Source: an uncultured beta proteobacterium
GTDB taxonomy: Bacteria > Pseudomonadota > Gammaproteobacteria > Burkholderiales > Burkholderiaceae_C
Reading direction: 5' to 3'
Assembly: GCA_903822435.1 (NCBI GenBank)
Contig: CAIJPE010000312.1
Coordinates: forward strand, 1 to 35,367
Length of the DNA: 35,367 nt
The position numbers and the translations under genes are program-made. Position 1 is the first letter of the stretch. Every line of letters begins with the position of its first letter. The notes beneath the pieces are model-generated. The model was not told where the DNA came from, made no database searches, and saw nothing but the letters and a program-made list of their open reading frames with translations. Below are positions 17,263 to 25,385 of this stretch, one piece after another.

Positions 17263-17480
17263 ACCCCGACGGCGAGGCCCGCGGCATGTCCATCCCTCCT
17301 GCTTCCACCCACGCCCACGGCCTTCGGCCCGTCACGCGCCTCACCCTGGTGGTGGCCGACCGACCGTTGGCCGTTGTGGCCTGTCGTGATCCTCTGTCGG
17401 CCGTGAGCGACTTGCGGTACGTCACGGTCGAAACCCACCGCTGCGCCGGCGCCCTGCCGGCTTGAAAAGACAACGCACCG
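17263..17480. other. Intergenic region before the 5'-nucleotidase
   Basis: A 218-base gap that probably contains the nucleotidase promoter. Two CTGTC motifs (17381-17385, 17394-17398) recall a Pho box, but their 13-base spacing is not the 11 of a true one. No gene is supported. Confidence 0.4.
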
Positions 17481-19400
17481 ATGAAACCCATTGCCTTGAA
17501 CATGGCCCGCCTCTCGGCGGTGGCGCTGGCCCTGCTGGCAGCAGGCTGCTCCCAGCTGGGCGGTCCCGCGGGCCCTGCACCCGGATCCGAAGCCACCGCG
17601 CCCTTCACCGTGAAGATCCTGGCGCTGAACGATTTCCACGGCAACCTCGAATCCCCCGGCACTTTCGGCCAGAACAACGCGGTGCCCACCGCCAACCGGC
17701 CGGCCGTGGGCGGGGCCGACTACCTGGCCGCCTACGTGGCGCGCTACAAGGCCCTCAATCCCTTGAACGTCGTGGTGGGCGCGGGCGATTTCATCGGTGC
17801 CTCGCCCCTCGTCTCGGCGTTGTTCTTCGATGAGCCGGCGGTCGAGACGCTCAACCAGATCGGCGTCGAGTTCACGTCGGTGGGCAACCACGAGTTCGAC
17901 AAGGGCGCCACCGAACTGCGCCGCCTGCAACGCGGCGGTTGCAAGACCTCAGCCGCCGGCACCGAGCCCAACAGCTGCAAAGGCCACGGCTCGAAAGTCC
18001 GCGGCACCTTCGACGGCGCACATTACCAGTGGCTGTCGGCCAACGTGGTCGACAAGGCCACCGGCCGCACGCTGCTCGCACCCTACGGCATCAAGCGCTT
18101 CAACGGCGTGCCGGTGGCATTCATCGGGATGACACTGCAGGGCACGCCCGGCCTGGTCACGCCCACCGGCGTCGCGGGCCTGGCCTTCAACGACGAGGCC
18201 GCCACCGTCAACGCCCTGGTGCCCGAACTGCGCAAGCAGGGCATCGAAGCCATCGTGGTGCTGGTGCACCAGGGCGGCTTCGGCAACGGCCGTGCCGACA
18301 TCAACGGTTGCGTCGGCGACCTGGCCGGCAGCGACATCGCGCCCATCGTGGCCGGCCTGGACGACGCGGTCGACCTGGTGGTCAGCGCCCACACGCACGC
18401 GGCCTACAACTGCTCGGCCACCACGGTGGACGACGGCATCACGCCGCGACCAACAGGATTGCCCAACCGCGTGGGCCGCAAGGTGCCGGTGACCAGTGCG
18501 AGCGCCTTCGGCCGCATCCTGACCGACATCGACGTGGTCATCGACCCCCGCACGCGCGACATCACAGCCGTGCGCCCGACCAACCGGCTGGTCGACCGCA
18601 CCGACCCGGCCGCGCAGAGCTGGGTGGCGGCCCACCCCGAGGTGCGCGACATCGTGGCCGCGTACAAGGCCGATGCGTCTCCGCTGGCTGCGCAGGTCAT
18701 CGCCACCATCCAGGCCCCGCTGACCAACAGCGTGGGTCCGGCGGGCAACATGGCGGCCGGCGAGTTGATCGCCGATACCGAATTGCAGGCCACCCAGCCG
18801 GCCGCCCTGGGCGGCGCGGTCATGGCCTTCATGAACTCCGGCGGCGTACGAAACCCGGGCTTCGTCAACCCGGCCGGCACCTACCCGCACAGCCTGAGCT
18901 ATGGCGACGCCTTCACGGTGCAGCCCTTCGGCAACAGCCTGGTGACCATGACCCTGACCACCCAGCAGATCAAGGACGTGCTGGAACAGCAGTTCCCGGG
19001 CTGCCTGGGGCAGGGCAACCAGCGCATCATGCAGGTCTCCAACGGCCTGAAGATCAGCTGGAGGGCCACCAACCCGGTGTGCCAGAAGATCGTGGACGTG
19101 TCGTTCACCCCCATGAACCTGCAGGCCACGCCGGCCGTGGCCACCGCCCCGACCGAGCGCCTGGTGATCGGCGGCGTGGTGCAGGACCCGGGCAGGACCT
19201 GGCGCGTGACGGTCAACAATTTCATGGCCTCGGGCGGGGACGGCTACACGGTGTTCAACGCCGGGCAGAACCGCCTGGGCGGCGCACAGGACCTGGACGC
19301 GCTGGTGGCGTATCTCGCCGCCTACAAGTCGCCCGCCGCGCCCTACGACCCCGGGGCCGCCGCCGCCCTGGGCAAGCCCCGCATCACGGCCCTGCCGTGA
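17481..19400 (+). CDS. Secreted 5'-nucleotidase/metallophosphatase lipoprotein
   Basis: A 639-residue bifunctional metallophosphatase/5'-nucleotidase. It begins MKPIALNMARLSAVALALLAAGC, a lipoprotein signal with lipobox LAAG-Cys23. The catalytic domain has LNDFHGN, GAGDFIG, VGNHEFDKG and VSAHTHAAY, the dimetal motifs of the family. The C-terminal substrate domain has GNMAAGELIAD, FMNSGGVR and MASGGDGYTVF, which form the nucleoside-binding site. Several Cys pairs suggest disulfides, consistent with a periplasmic or outer-membrane location. It likely removes phosphate from external nucleotides. The next gene follows after 13 bases and may share its transcript. Confidence 0.94.
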   Translation: MKPIALNMARLSAVALALLAAGCSQLGGPAGPAPGSEATAPFTVKILALNDFHGNLESPGTFGQNNAVPTANRPAVGGADYLAAYVARYKALNPLNVVVGAGDFIGASPLVSALFFDEPAVETLNQIGVEFTSVGNHEFDKGATELRRLQRGGCKTSAAGTEPNSCKGHGSKVRGTFDGAHYQWLSANVVDKATGRTLLAPYGIKRFNGVPVAFIGMTLQGTPGLVTPTGVAGLAFNDEAATVNALVPELRKQGIEAIVVLVHQGGFGNGRADINGCVGDLAGSDIAPIVAGLDDAVDLVVSAHTHAAYNCSATTVDDGITPRPTGLPNRVGRKVPVTSASAFGRILTDIDVVIDPRTRDITAVRPTNRLVDRTDPAAQSWVAAHPEVRDIVAAYKADASPLAAQVIATIQAPLTNSVGPAGNMAAGELIADTELQATQPAALGGAVMAFMNSGGVRNPGFVNPAGTYPHSLSYGDAFTVQPFGNSLVTMTLTTQQIKDVLEQQFPGCLGQGNQRIMQVSNGLKISWRATNPVCQKIVDVSFTPMNLQATPAVATAPTERLVIGGVVQDPGRTWRVTVNNFMASGGDGYTVFNAGQNRLGGAQDLDALVAYLAAYKSPAAPYDPGAAAALGKPRITALP

Positions 19401-19413
19401 GCCCGACGCGGGC

Positions 19414-20571
19414 GTGAGGCGCCGCCGCTGGAGGCTGGCGCGGGCCTGCTGGGGCCTGTGCCTGGCAGGCGCGGCCGCCGGCGTGCAGGCGCAGGGCACG
19501 ATGCCGCAAGCAGGGGTTCCTGCGGCCGCGGCAGCCGCCCGCGCGGCCCTGCGTGCCGAACGTATCCGATGGATGGGCCTGGGCGAAGGCGCGCTGGCCG
19601 CCGGGGCAGCCGATGCGGCGCTGGACGCCTTCGAGCGGGCCGCCCAGTTGCAGCACGCAGCCGATGCCGAGGTGGGCATCGTGCGCAGCCACATGCAGGC
19701 AGGCGACTACCGCCGCGCCCTGGCCTTCGGCGCCCATGCCGCCGGTGCGCACCGCGACCATCCCGAGGCCATGGCCCTGTATGCCTGGCTGCTGTACCGG
19801 GGCGGGGAAACCGTGGCGGCTGACCGCTACCTGCGCCAAGGCTTGCAGGGGGCGCCAGACGATGCGGACCTGCTCTGGGTGCGCGGCCAGCTGCCCGTGC
19901 CAGAGCCCGGCCACGCAGCCCTGGCAGCGGGGCCGGCTGGAGTGCCGCCGTCCATCCTCGCGCCGTCGGTCACGGGCGCCGCCGTGCCCCCAGGTGCCCG
20001 CGTGGTGGGCACGGCCGCGCTGGCGCCCGACGGCCTCCAGGCCTGGGTGCCGCTGGCCACGCTGCCGCCTGCCGGGCGGTTGTGGCTGCGCAACGGCCTG
20101 GGCCAGACCGCGGCGGCCGACGTGCTGCGCCGCGACGTCGCACACGGCATCGCGCTGCTGGCTTTGCGCGTGCCCCTGCACCCGCCCACCGTGGCCCTGG
20201 CGCCGGACTGGCCCTTCGCCGGCAGCCCGGCTGCTACTGTCGAGTATGAAACCGGTCCCGGCGCGCGGCCCGCCTGGCCGATGCTGCGCCAGGGCTTCTT
20301 CGGGCAGCCGGGCTCTCCGTTGAGCATCCAGGCATCGTCAGACCCACATGGCGGCCCCGTTTTCGACCGCACCGGTCGCCTGGCCGGGCTGGCGCTACCC
20401 GGTGTGCCTTCTGGGCTGGTGCCGATGGCCGACCTTGCGGCGCTGGCCCGGATCACGCGGCCCGAGTCCTTCGTGCTGGCCGAGGTGGCTGCGCCACCCG
20501 GGCCGCCGGCTGTGGACGCCGTCTACGAGGCTGCGCTGCGGGTGGCCCTGCAGGTGCTGGCGGCGGATTGA
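19414..20571 (+). CDS. Secreted TPR protein with a degenerate trypsin-like domain
   Basis: A 385-residue protein with a GTG start, a basic signal peptide (about 1-26, ending GVQAQG) and helical TPR-like repeats (about 45-155, including GALAAGAADAALDAFERAAQL). A C-terminal half has the outline of an HtrA/trypsin fold: GTAALAPDG, DVAHGIALLAL and DPHGGPVFDRTGRLAGL correspond to GTGxxxxxG, DxxxDLALLKV and GNSGGPVFNxxGxxxGI. In this reading His, Asp and Ser of the triad are all replaced (WVPLA, HGI, DPHGG). It is therefore probably a non-catalytic scaffold. It lies 13 bases after the nucleotidase gene. The fold assignment is inference from short motifs. Confidence 0.72.
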   Translation: MRRRRWRLARACWGLCLAGAAAGVQAQGTMPQAGVPAAAAAARAALRAERIRWMGLGEGALAAGAADAALDAFERAAQLQHAADAEVGIVRSHMQAGDYRRALAFGAHAAGAHRDHPEAMALYAWLLYRGGETVAADRYLRQGLQGAPDDADLLWVRGQLPVPEPGHAALAAGPAGVPPSILAPSVTGAAVPPGARVVGTAALAPDGLQAWVPLATLPPAGRLWLRNGLGQTAAADVLRRDVAHGIALLALRVPLHPPTVALAPDWPFAGSPAATVEYETGPGARPAWPMLRQGFFGQPGSPLSIQASSDPHGGPVFDRTGRLAGLALPGVPSGLVPMADLAALARITRPESFVLAEVAAPPGPPAVDAVYEAALRVALQVLAAD

Positions 20572-20581
20572 CCGGGTCGAG

Positions 20582-21733
20582 ATGGCGGCATCGGAGGTCG
20601 CTTCCGATGCCGTCCGGCACCGCTACGATTGGAGGTTCCAACGAGGAGACATCACCATCGCCATCCCCCTCACCCCGCTCACCAACCACCAGATCCGCCT
20701 GGCCGCCCGCCCGGTGGGCCTGCCCACGCCCGCCAACTGGCAGGCCACCGAAGAGCCCGTCACCGAGCCCGGGGAAGGCGGCGTGCTGGTCAAGGTGCTG
20801 GCCATCTCGCTGGATCCGGCCATGCGGGGCTGGATGAATGAAGGCAAGAGCTACATCCCCCCGGTGGGTATCGGCGAAGTCATGCGCGCCGGCGGCGTGG
20901 GCGTGGTGGTCGCGTCGAAGAACCCGGCCTTTGCCGTGGGCGACACCGTCAGCTGCGCCCCCGGCGTGCAGGAATACTGGAACGTGCCGGCCGACCACAT
21001 CAAGCGCAGCGGCATGGCCAGGATCGACCTGCGCATCGGCACGCTGACCCAGTGGCTCAACGTGCTGGGCATGCCGGGCATGACCGGCTACTTCGGCCTG
21101 ATGGACGTCGGCCAACCCAAGGCCGGCGAGACACTCGTGGTCTCGGGCGCTGCGGGTGCCGTGGGCCAGACCGTGGGGCAGGTCGCCAAGATCAAGGGCT
21201 GCCGCGTGGTGGGCATCGCGGGCGGCCCGGCCAAGTGCGAATGGGTGGTCAAGGAACTGGGCTTCGACGCCTGCATCGACTACAAGGCCTCCGCCCCGGA
21301 GGGTGTGGCACCCGGCCGCTGGGACGCCGTGCGCGAAGGCCTCAAGCAGCATTGCCCCCAGGGCGTGGACATCTACTTCGACAACGTCGGCGGCGACATC
21401 CTCGACACCGTTCTGGCGCGCATCAACCGGGGTGCCCGGATCATCATCTGCGGCGCCATCAGCCAGTACAACAACACCACGCCCGTACAGGGCCCGAAGA
21501 ACTACCTCTCGCTGCTGGTGAACCGGGCCCGCATGGAAGGCATCGTGGTCTTCGACTACGCCGACCGCTACCACCTGGCCATCGCCGAGATGGCAGGCTA
21601 CCTGAAAGACGGCCGCATGAAGAGCAAGGAAGATGTGGTTACCGGCGGCGTGGCTGCCTTCCCGGCGACGCTGGGCAAGCTCTTCAGCGGCGAGAACTTC
21701 GGCAAGCTGGTGCTGGAGATCGCCGCTACCTGA
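20582..21733 (+). CDS. NADP-dependent oxidoreductase, MDR superfamily (curcumin/quinone reductase-like)
   Basis: A medium-chain reductase without zinc ligands. Clear blocks are NHQIRLAARPVGLP, the mid-chain GMPGMTGYFGLMDVGQPKAGETLVVSGAAGAVGQ with the Rossmann motif, IDYKAS, GVDIYFDNVGGDILD and GKLVLEI at the end. This is the CurA/PTGR leukotriene-reductase group that reduces double bonds of unsaturated carbonyls with NADPH. The only canonical in-frame start is ATG 20582. It adds about 25 non-homologous residues containing a 10-bp hairpin, with the best ribosome site (GAGGAG, 20643-20648) after it. Homology begins near 20657, where the codon is ATC. The real N-terminus is uncertain. The last eight bases overlap the convergent gene. 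Confidence 0.92.
   Translation: MAASEVASDAVRHRYDWRFQRGDITIAIPLTPLTNHQIRLAARPVGLPTPANWQATEEPVTEPGEGGVLVKVLAISLDPAMRGWMNEGKSYIPPVGIGEVMRAGGVGVVVASKNPAFAVGDTVSCAPGVQEYWNVPADHIKRSGMARIDLRIGTLTQWLNVLGMPGMTGYFGLMDVGQPKAGETLVVSGAAGAVGQTVGQVAKIKGCRVVGIAGGPAKCEWVVKELGFDACIDYKASAPEGVAPGRWDAVREGLKQHCPQGVDIYFDNVGGDILDTVLARINRGARIIICGAISQYNNTTPVQGPKNYLSLLVNRARMEGIVVFDYADRYHLAIAEMAGYLKDGRMKSKEDVVTGGVAAFPATLGKLFSGENFGKLVLEIAAT
20586..20612. promoter_or_regulatory. 10-bp inverted repeat upstream of the oxidoreductase
   Basis: A perfect stem of CGGCATCGGA and TCCGATGCCG with a 7-base loop lies right after the previous gene's stop. No T-tract follows. It could be a rho-type hairpin end for the upstream operon or an operator, since a weak promoter (TTCCGA 20602, TACGAT 20624, 16-base spacer) overlaps it. 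Confidence 0.4.
20643..20648 (+). promoter_or_regulatory. Strong ribosome binding site in front of an ATC codon
   Basis: GAGGAG is the best Shine-Dalgarno match in the region. Eight bases downstream is ATC (20657), the point where homology to the reductase family begins. No ATG, GTG or TTG lies in frame nearby. Confidence 0.45.
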
Positions 21734-22526
21734 CCACCTCGGCCATGCCGCGGCCGACGCCCTGCTCGACCATCTCGCGCAGCAGAGCCACCTTCTCGGC
21801 CGTGCTGAGGTAGGTCCAGGGGTCGAGCCCGCTGGATCTGGCGCTGGGGGCTGCCGCGCGGGAGTCGTGCACGTCGTAGCGTCGAAGCACCGCGCCGCTG
21901 TCGGCATCCATCAGCGTGAGCCGCAGGTGCGCGTAGCCGGCCAGCAGGCCGCTGGAAAGTTCGCCCGTGGCCATGTTGCGCATGGGGTAGAGGGTGTCGA
22001 TGTAGAACCCCACGCCCTGCGACTTGCCGCGGCCGATCGAGTTGCCGTCGGCCACTTTCACGCTGACGTCGCCCTGGTCGCGCGTGATGATCAGCAGGTG
22101 CGTGAGCTTCTTGGCCTCGATGGTCCGTACCATCCAGTCGGGCAACTCGGCGCGCTCGGCGCCGTCGGCCACCGCGCGCTGCTGCGGCACCGAAAGCGCT
22201 TCGTTGGAGCGGAACATCTCCACGCGCACCTGTGGCCATGCCGCGGTGGCAGAGGCGTTGGCGCGCTTGAGCGCCACGCCGTCCAGGTTCATGCCCTTCA
22301 CGTCCAGGCTTTCGCGCGCCTGGTGCTCGATGCGCGTGTCGGCCGGCGCATCGGTGGCCTGCACCACCTGCAGGCTGTCTCCCAGCAGTGCGAAGATCCC
22401 CAGCACCTTGGGCTGCGCAAACGGCGGGGCAGGGGACGGCGATTGCGCGGCGGCAGGCAGCGCTGCGGCCGTCAGCAGCGTGGCCAGGGCCGCCAGGAGC
22501 CGCCGTGCGGCAGGGCGTCGGTGCAT
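21726..22526 (-). CDS. Secreted protein of unknown function
   Basis: A 266-residue protein with a signal peptide (about 1-27, ending PAAAQS). I do not recognise the family. The body contains FALLGDSLQVVQATD near the N-terminus, MVRTIEAKKLTHLLIITRDQGDV in the middle and YAHLRLTLMDADSGAVLRRYDVH near the end, suggesting an alpha/beta periplasmic fold with no membrane anchor. Its ATG overlaps the stop of the acyl-CoA reductase by one base (TGATG on the minus strand), so translation is probably coupled and the two are likely to work in one process. Its 3' end overlaps the convergent oxidoreductase by eight bases. Confidence 0.8.
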   Translation of the reverse strand: MHRRPAARRLLAALATLLTAAALPAAAQSPSPAPPFAQPKVLGIFALLGDSLQVVQATDAPADTRIEHQARESLDVKGMNLDGVALKRANASATAAWPQVRVEMFRSNEALSVPQQRAVADGAERAELPDWMVRTIEAKKLTHLLIITRDQGDVSVKVADGNSIGRGKSQGVGFYIDTLYPMRNMATGELSSGLLAGYAHLRLTLMDADSGAVLRRYDVHDSRAAAPSARSSGLDPWTYLSTAEKVALLREMVEQGVGRGMAEVVR

Positions 22527-24580
22527 CAGAAGTGAATCCCCTGCATGAGTTGTTGCAGCGCCATCGCCTCAGCGCTGAGTTGCGAGCGCCCGGTCTTGTC
22601 GCCGGGCTTGGACCCCTTGGCGGCGGATGAATCCGGGAACATGCGAAAGCTCGTGTTCATGCCGATCTGCGCCACGCGGGGCAGCAAGGCATGGAGCACT
22701 TCGCCAAGGATACCCAGGCGCGTCGCGATGCGCACGGGCTTGCCGATGCAGGCCTGGGCGATCATGTCGGCCGCCTGTTCGGGCGACAGCGTGGGCACGT
22801 TGTTGTAGATCTGGGTGGGCGCGATCATGGGCGTGCGCACGAGCGGCATGTTGATGGTGGTGAAGGTCACGCCCTGGTCGGCGAACTCACTGCTGGCACA
22901 GCGAGTCCAGGCGTCCAGCGCGGCCTTGCTGGCCACGTAGGCCGAAAACCTCGGGGCGTTGGTCAGCACGCCGATGGAGCTGATGTTCACCACGTGCCCC
23001 TTGCGCTTGCCCACCATGCCCGGCAGCAGACCCATGGTCACGCGCAGGCAACCGAAGTAGTTCAGCTGCATGGTGCGCTCGAAGTCATGGAAGCGGTCGT
23101 AGCTGCTCTCGATGGCCCGGCGGATGCTGCGCCCCGCGTTGTTGATGAGGAAATCGACGCCGCCGTGGTCCTGCACCAGTTGCGCGACGAAGCGGTCGCA
23201 ATCGGCCATGTCGGCGATGTCCACGGCATAGGGCACGAAGGCATAGCCCTTGGCGCGTGCTTCCGCACAGGCTTCCTCGAGCTTGTCGGCGTCGCGGCCG
23301 CAGATCACCGTGGTGGCGCCGGCTTCCGCGAACTTGTGCGCGGCGGCCAGGCCGATGCCCGAACTGCCGCCGGTGACCAGCACCACCTTGCCGCTGACCG
23401 TGCCCTTCAGGCTGCGGTCGATGAACAGGTCGGGATCGAGGTGGCGTTCCCAGTAGTCCCACAACACCCAGGCGTAGTCGTGCAGGTTGGGGCACTGGAT
23501 GCCGCTGCCCGCCAGCGCCGCGTCGAGTTCGCGGCGGTCGTAGCGGGTGGGGAAGTTGATGAAGGTGAACATGTCGTCCGGCACGCCGAGATCCTTCATC
23601 ACGGCGTTGCGGATGCGCCGCACGGGCGCCAGGGCCATCAGGCCCTTCTTGATGCTCTTGGGCACGAAACCCAGCAGCGCGGCGTTGACGAACAGGTTCA
23701 TCTTGGGCGCATGGGCGGCCCGGCTGAAGATGTCCAGCACATCGCCCACGCGGTAGCCGGTGGGGTCTACCAGGTGGTAGCAACGGCCGCTGGCCGGGCT
23801 GGCTGCCGGCCTGGCCGTCTTGCCAGACTTGGCTGCCTTCGCGGGCAACTCGGACTTGATGTGGCTGATGTGGTCGATGCAGGCCACCACGAAGTCCACC
23901 GGCACGATGTTGATGCGCCCGCCCTCGATGCCCACGCTGGGCATCCACGGCGGCAGGATCTGGCGCATGCGCTGGATCAGCTTGAAGAAGTAGTACGGCC
24001 CGTCGATCTTGTCCATCTCGCCGGTCTTGCTGTCGCCCACTACCAGGGCCGGGCGGTAGACCGTCCAGGGCACCTTGCACTCCTTGCGCACGATCTTCTC
24101 GCTCTCGTGCTTGGTCATGAAGTAGGGGTGCTCCAGGCCGTCGGCCTCGTCGAACATGTCCTCGCGGAACACGCCTTCGTACAGGCCTGCCGCGGCAATG
24201 CTGCTGACGTGGTGCAGGTGCCCTGCGCCGATGGCCTGGGCAAACTCCACGAGGTTGCGCGTGCCGTCGACGTTGACCCGCACCTGGCTCTCGGCATCGG
24301 CGCTCAGGTCGTATACCGCGGCCAGGTGGTACACCGCATCGACCTGGCCCTTGAGCGCCTGGATCGTCTCGCTGGCCACGCCCAGCCGCTTGGCGGTCAG
24401 GTCGCCGGTGACGGGGATGGCGCGGGCCTTGCTCACGCCCCAGTAGCCGTACAGCGCATCGAGCTTGGCTTCGCTGCCGGGCCGCACGAGGAAGTGCACC
24501 ACGGCGCCGCGACGCGCCAGGAGGGTCTTGACGAGCCGTTTTCCGATGAAGCCGGTGGCGCCAGTGACGAAATACCGCAT
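22526..24580 (-). CDS. Two-domain SDR protein, putative fatty acyl-CoA reductase
   Basis: A 684-residue fusion of two Rossmann domains. The N-terminal half is an extended SDR of the fatty acyl reductase type: TGATGFIG at the start, HLAAVYDLSA, and catalytic Tyr-x3-Lys in YFMTKHESEK. The C-terminal half is a classical SDR: TGGSSGIG, NNAGRSIRR, and catalytic YVASKAALDAW. This architecture matches the bacterial acyl-CoA reductases of mycobacteria and Marinobacter that make aldehyde and alcohol for wax esters. A GAGGAG site precedes the ATG at 24580. An inserted Lys/Ala-rich segment (about residues 246-267) resembles the tail of the neighbouring phasin. Substrate is inferred from architecture only. 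Confidence 0.88.
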   Translation of the reverse strand: MRYFVTGATGFIGKRLVKTLLARRGAVVHFLVRPGSEAKLDALYGYWGVSKARAIPVTGDLTAKRLGVASETIQALKGQVDAVYHLAAVYDLSADAESQVRVNVDGTRNLVEFAQAIGAGHLHHVSSIAAAGLYEGVFREDMFDEADGLEHPYFMTKHESEKIVRKECKVPWTVYRPALVVGDSKTGEMDKIDGPYYFFKLIQRMRQILPPWMPSVGIEGGRINIVPVDFVVACIDHISHIKSELPAKAAKSGKTARPAASPASGRCYHLVDPTGYRVGDVLDIFSRAAHAPKMNLFVNAALLGFVPKSIKKGLMALAPVRRIRNAVMKDLGVPDDMFTFINFPTRYDRRELDAALAGSGIQCPNLHDYAWVLWDYWERHLDPDLFIDRSLKGTVSGKVVLVTGGSSGIGLAAAHKFAEAGATTVICGRDADKLEEACAEARAKGYAFVPYAVDIADMADCDRFVAQLVQDHGGVDFLINNAGRSIRRAIESSYDRFHDFERTMQLNYFGCLRVTMGLLPGMVGKRKGHVVNISSIGVLTNAPRFSAYVASKAALDAWTRCASSEFADQGVTFTTINMPLVRTPMIAPTQIYNNVPTLSPEQAADMIAQACIGKPVRIATRLGILGEVLHALLPRVAQIGMNTSFRMFPDSSAAKGSKPGDKTGRSQLSAEAMALQQLMQGIHF

Positions 24581-24681
24581 GCGTTTTCTCCTCTGTCTCG
24601 AGTCGGTGCTTTCGGGTGCGTGCCCTTCAAGCATAGAGCCGCCTCACTAGAGAAAAGGGCTGCGGCACCAGGGGGGAACCC

Positions 24682-24687
24682 TATATT
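24682..24687 (+). promoter_or_regulatory. -10 box of the phasin promoter
   Basis: TATATT, five of six matches to the sigma-70 -10, lies 34 bases before the phasin ATG. The -35 region is weak. The ribosome site AAGGAGA follows immediately before the start. Confidence 0.45.
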
Positions 24688-24721
24688 CCAATCATCGCAA
24701 CACCCCTCGCAAGGAGACCCC

Positions 24722-25276
24722 ATGGTCAAGAAGATGAAGAGCACCAAGGCCGCCCCCGAAGGCGCCGGTACCCGCAACGCCCAGGGCAGCCACCTGGCTG
24801 CATCCGTGAAGGAATCGGCACAGCAGATCTGGCTGGCCGGCATGGGCGCCTTCTCCAAGGCGCAGGAAGAGGGCACCAAGGTCTTCGAGGCGCTGGTCAA
24901 GGAAGGCCAGAGCCTGCAGAAGAAGACCCAGGGCATGGCCGAGGAAAAGCTCGGCGAAGTGACTGGCAAGATGAGCGCCATGGCCGAGACCGTCACTGCC
25001 AAGGCTGGCCAGAACTGGGACAAGCTGGAATCCATCTTCGAGCAGCGCACGGCCAAGGCCATGAGCAAGCTCGGGGTTCCCACGGCCAAGGACGTGCAAG
25101 CCCTGACCGAGCGCGTGGACGCACTGGCTGCGGCCGTGGCCAGGATGGGCAAGGCGGCCAAGCCCGCTGCCGCACCGGCCAAGGCTGCCAAGTCTGCCAG
25201 GACCGCCCGGACGGCCAAGGCCGAAACGATGCCCCCGGCCAAGCCGGTCCGGCGCGCCCGCAAGACGGCGGCCTGA
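24722..25276 (+). CDS. Phasin, polyhydroxyalkanoate granule-associated protein (PhaF/PhaI type)
   Basis: A 184-residue protein. The phasin region covers about 30-140 (QQIWLAGMGAFSKAQEEGTKVFEALVKEG, LESIFEQRTAKAMSKLGVPTAKDV), a long amphipathic helix that coats granules. The end, from about residue 142, is a Lys/Ala/Pro tail of histone-H1 type (KPAAAPAKAAK), as in PhaF, which links granules to DNA. A long open frame upstream of the start is shadow; the AAGGAGA site and ATG 24722 decide the start. Phasins imply that this organism stores PHA. It is divergent from the acyl-CoA reductase. Confidence 0.95.
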   Translation: MVKKMKSTKAAPEGAGTRNAQGSHLAASVKESAQQIWLAGMGAFSKAQEEGTKVFEALVKEGQSLQKKTQGMAEEKLGEVTGKMSAMAETVTAKAGQNWDKLESIFEQRTAKAMSKLGVPTAKDVQALTERVDALAAAVARMGKAAKPAAAPAKAAKSARTARTAKAETMPPAKPVRRARKTAA

Positions 25277-25282
25277 ACCGAG

Positions 25283-25301
25283 CCCCGGGGCAATCCCGGG
25301 G
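25283..25301 (+). terminator. Hairpin after the phasin gene
   Basis: CCCCGGG-GCAAT-CCCGGGG forms a 7-bp stem with a 5-base loop seven bases after the phasin stop. There is no T-tract, so termination by the stem alone is uncertain; it does separate the phasin from the sigma-28 promoter downstream. Confidence 0.4.
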
Positions 25302-25323
25302 TGGTCAAGGCGTCGGGCGGGGC

Positions 25324-25350
25324 TCAAGCCGCGCGTCGCGGGGCCGATAA
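25324..25350 (+). promoter_or_regulatory. Sigma-28 (FliA) promoter of the 155-aa gene
   Basis: TCAAG (25324-25328), a 14-base spacer and GCCGATAA (25343-25350). The -10 is the exact FliA consensus, and TCAAG is the usual -35 core in pseudomonads and betaproteobacteria. The -35 is embedded in GGCTCAAGCC, a small palindrome. Transcription would start about 30 bases before the ATG at 25386. Confidence 0.75.
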
Positions 25351-25385
25351 CAGGCGATCAGCCCGTTTGCAGTCCCGGACGCCCC

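Noticed and set aside
17381-17398. Two CTGTC motifs before the 5'-nucleotidase, resembling a Pho box
   Set aside because: Start-to-start spacing is 13 bases and the spacer is not AT-rich; a PhoB box needs 11.
22691-24721. Long open frame leading into the phasin, giving an 861-residue reading
   Set aside because: It is antisense to the acyl-CoA reductase, rich in His and Gly as expected for a shadow frame in high-GC DNA, and a ribosome site and ATG at 24722 fix the phasin start.
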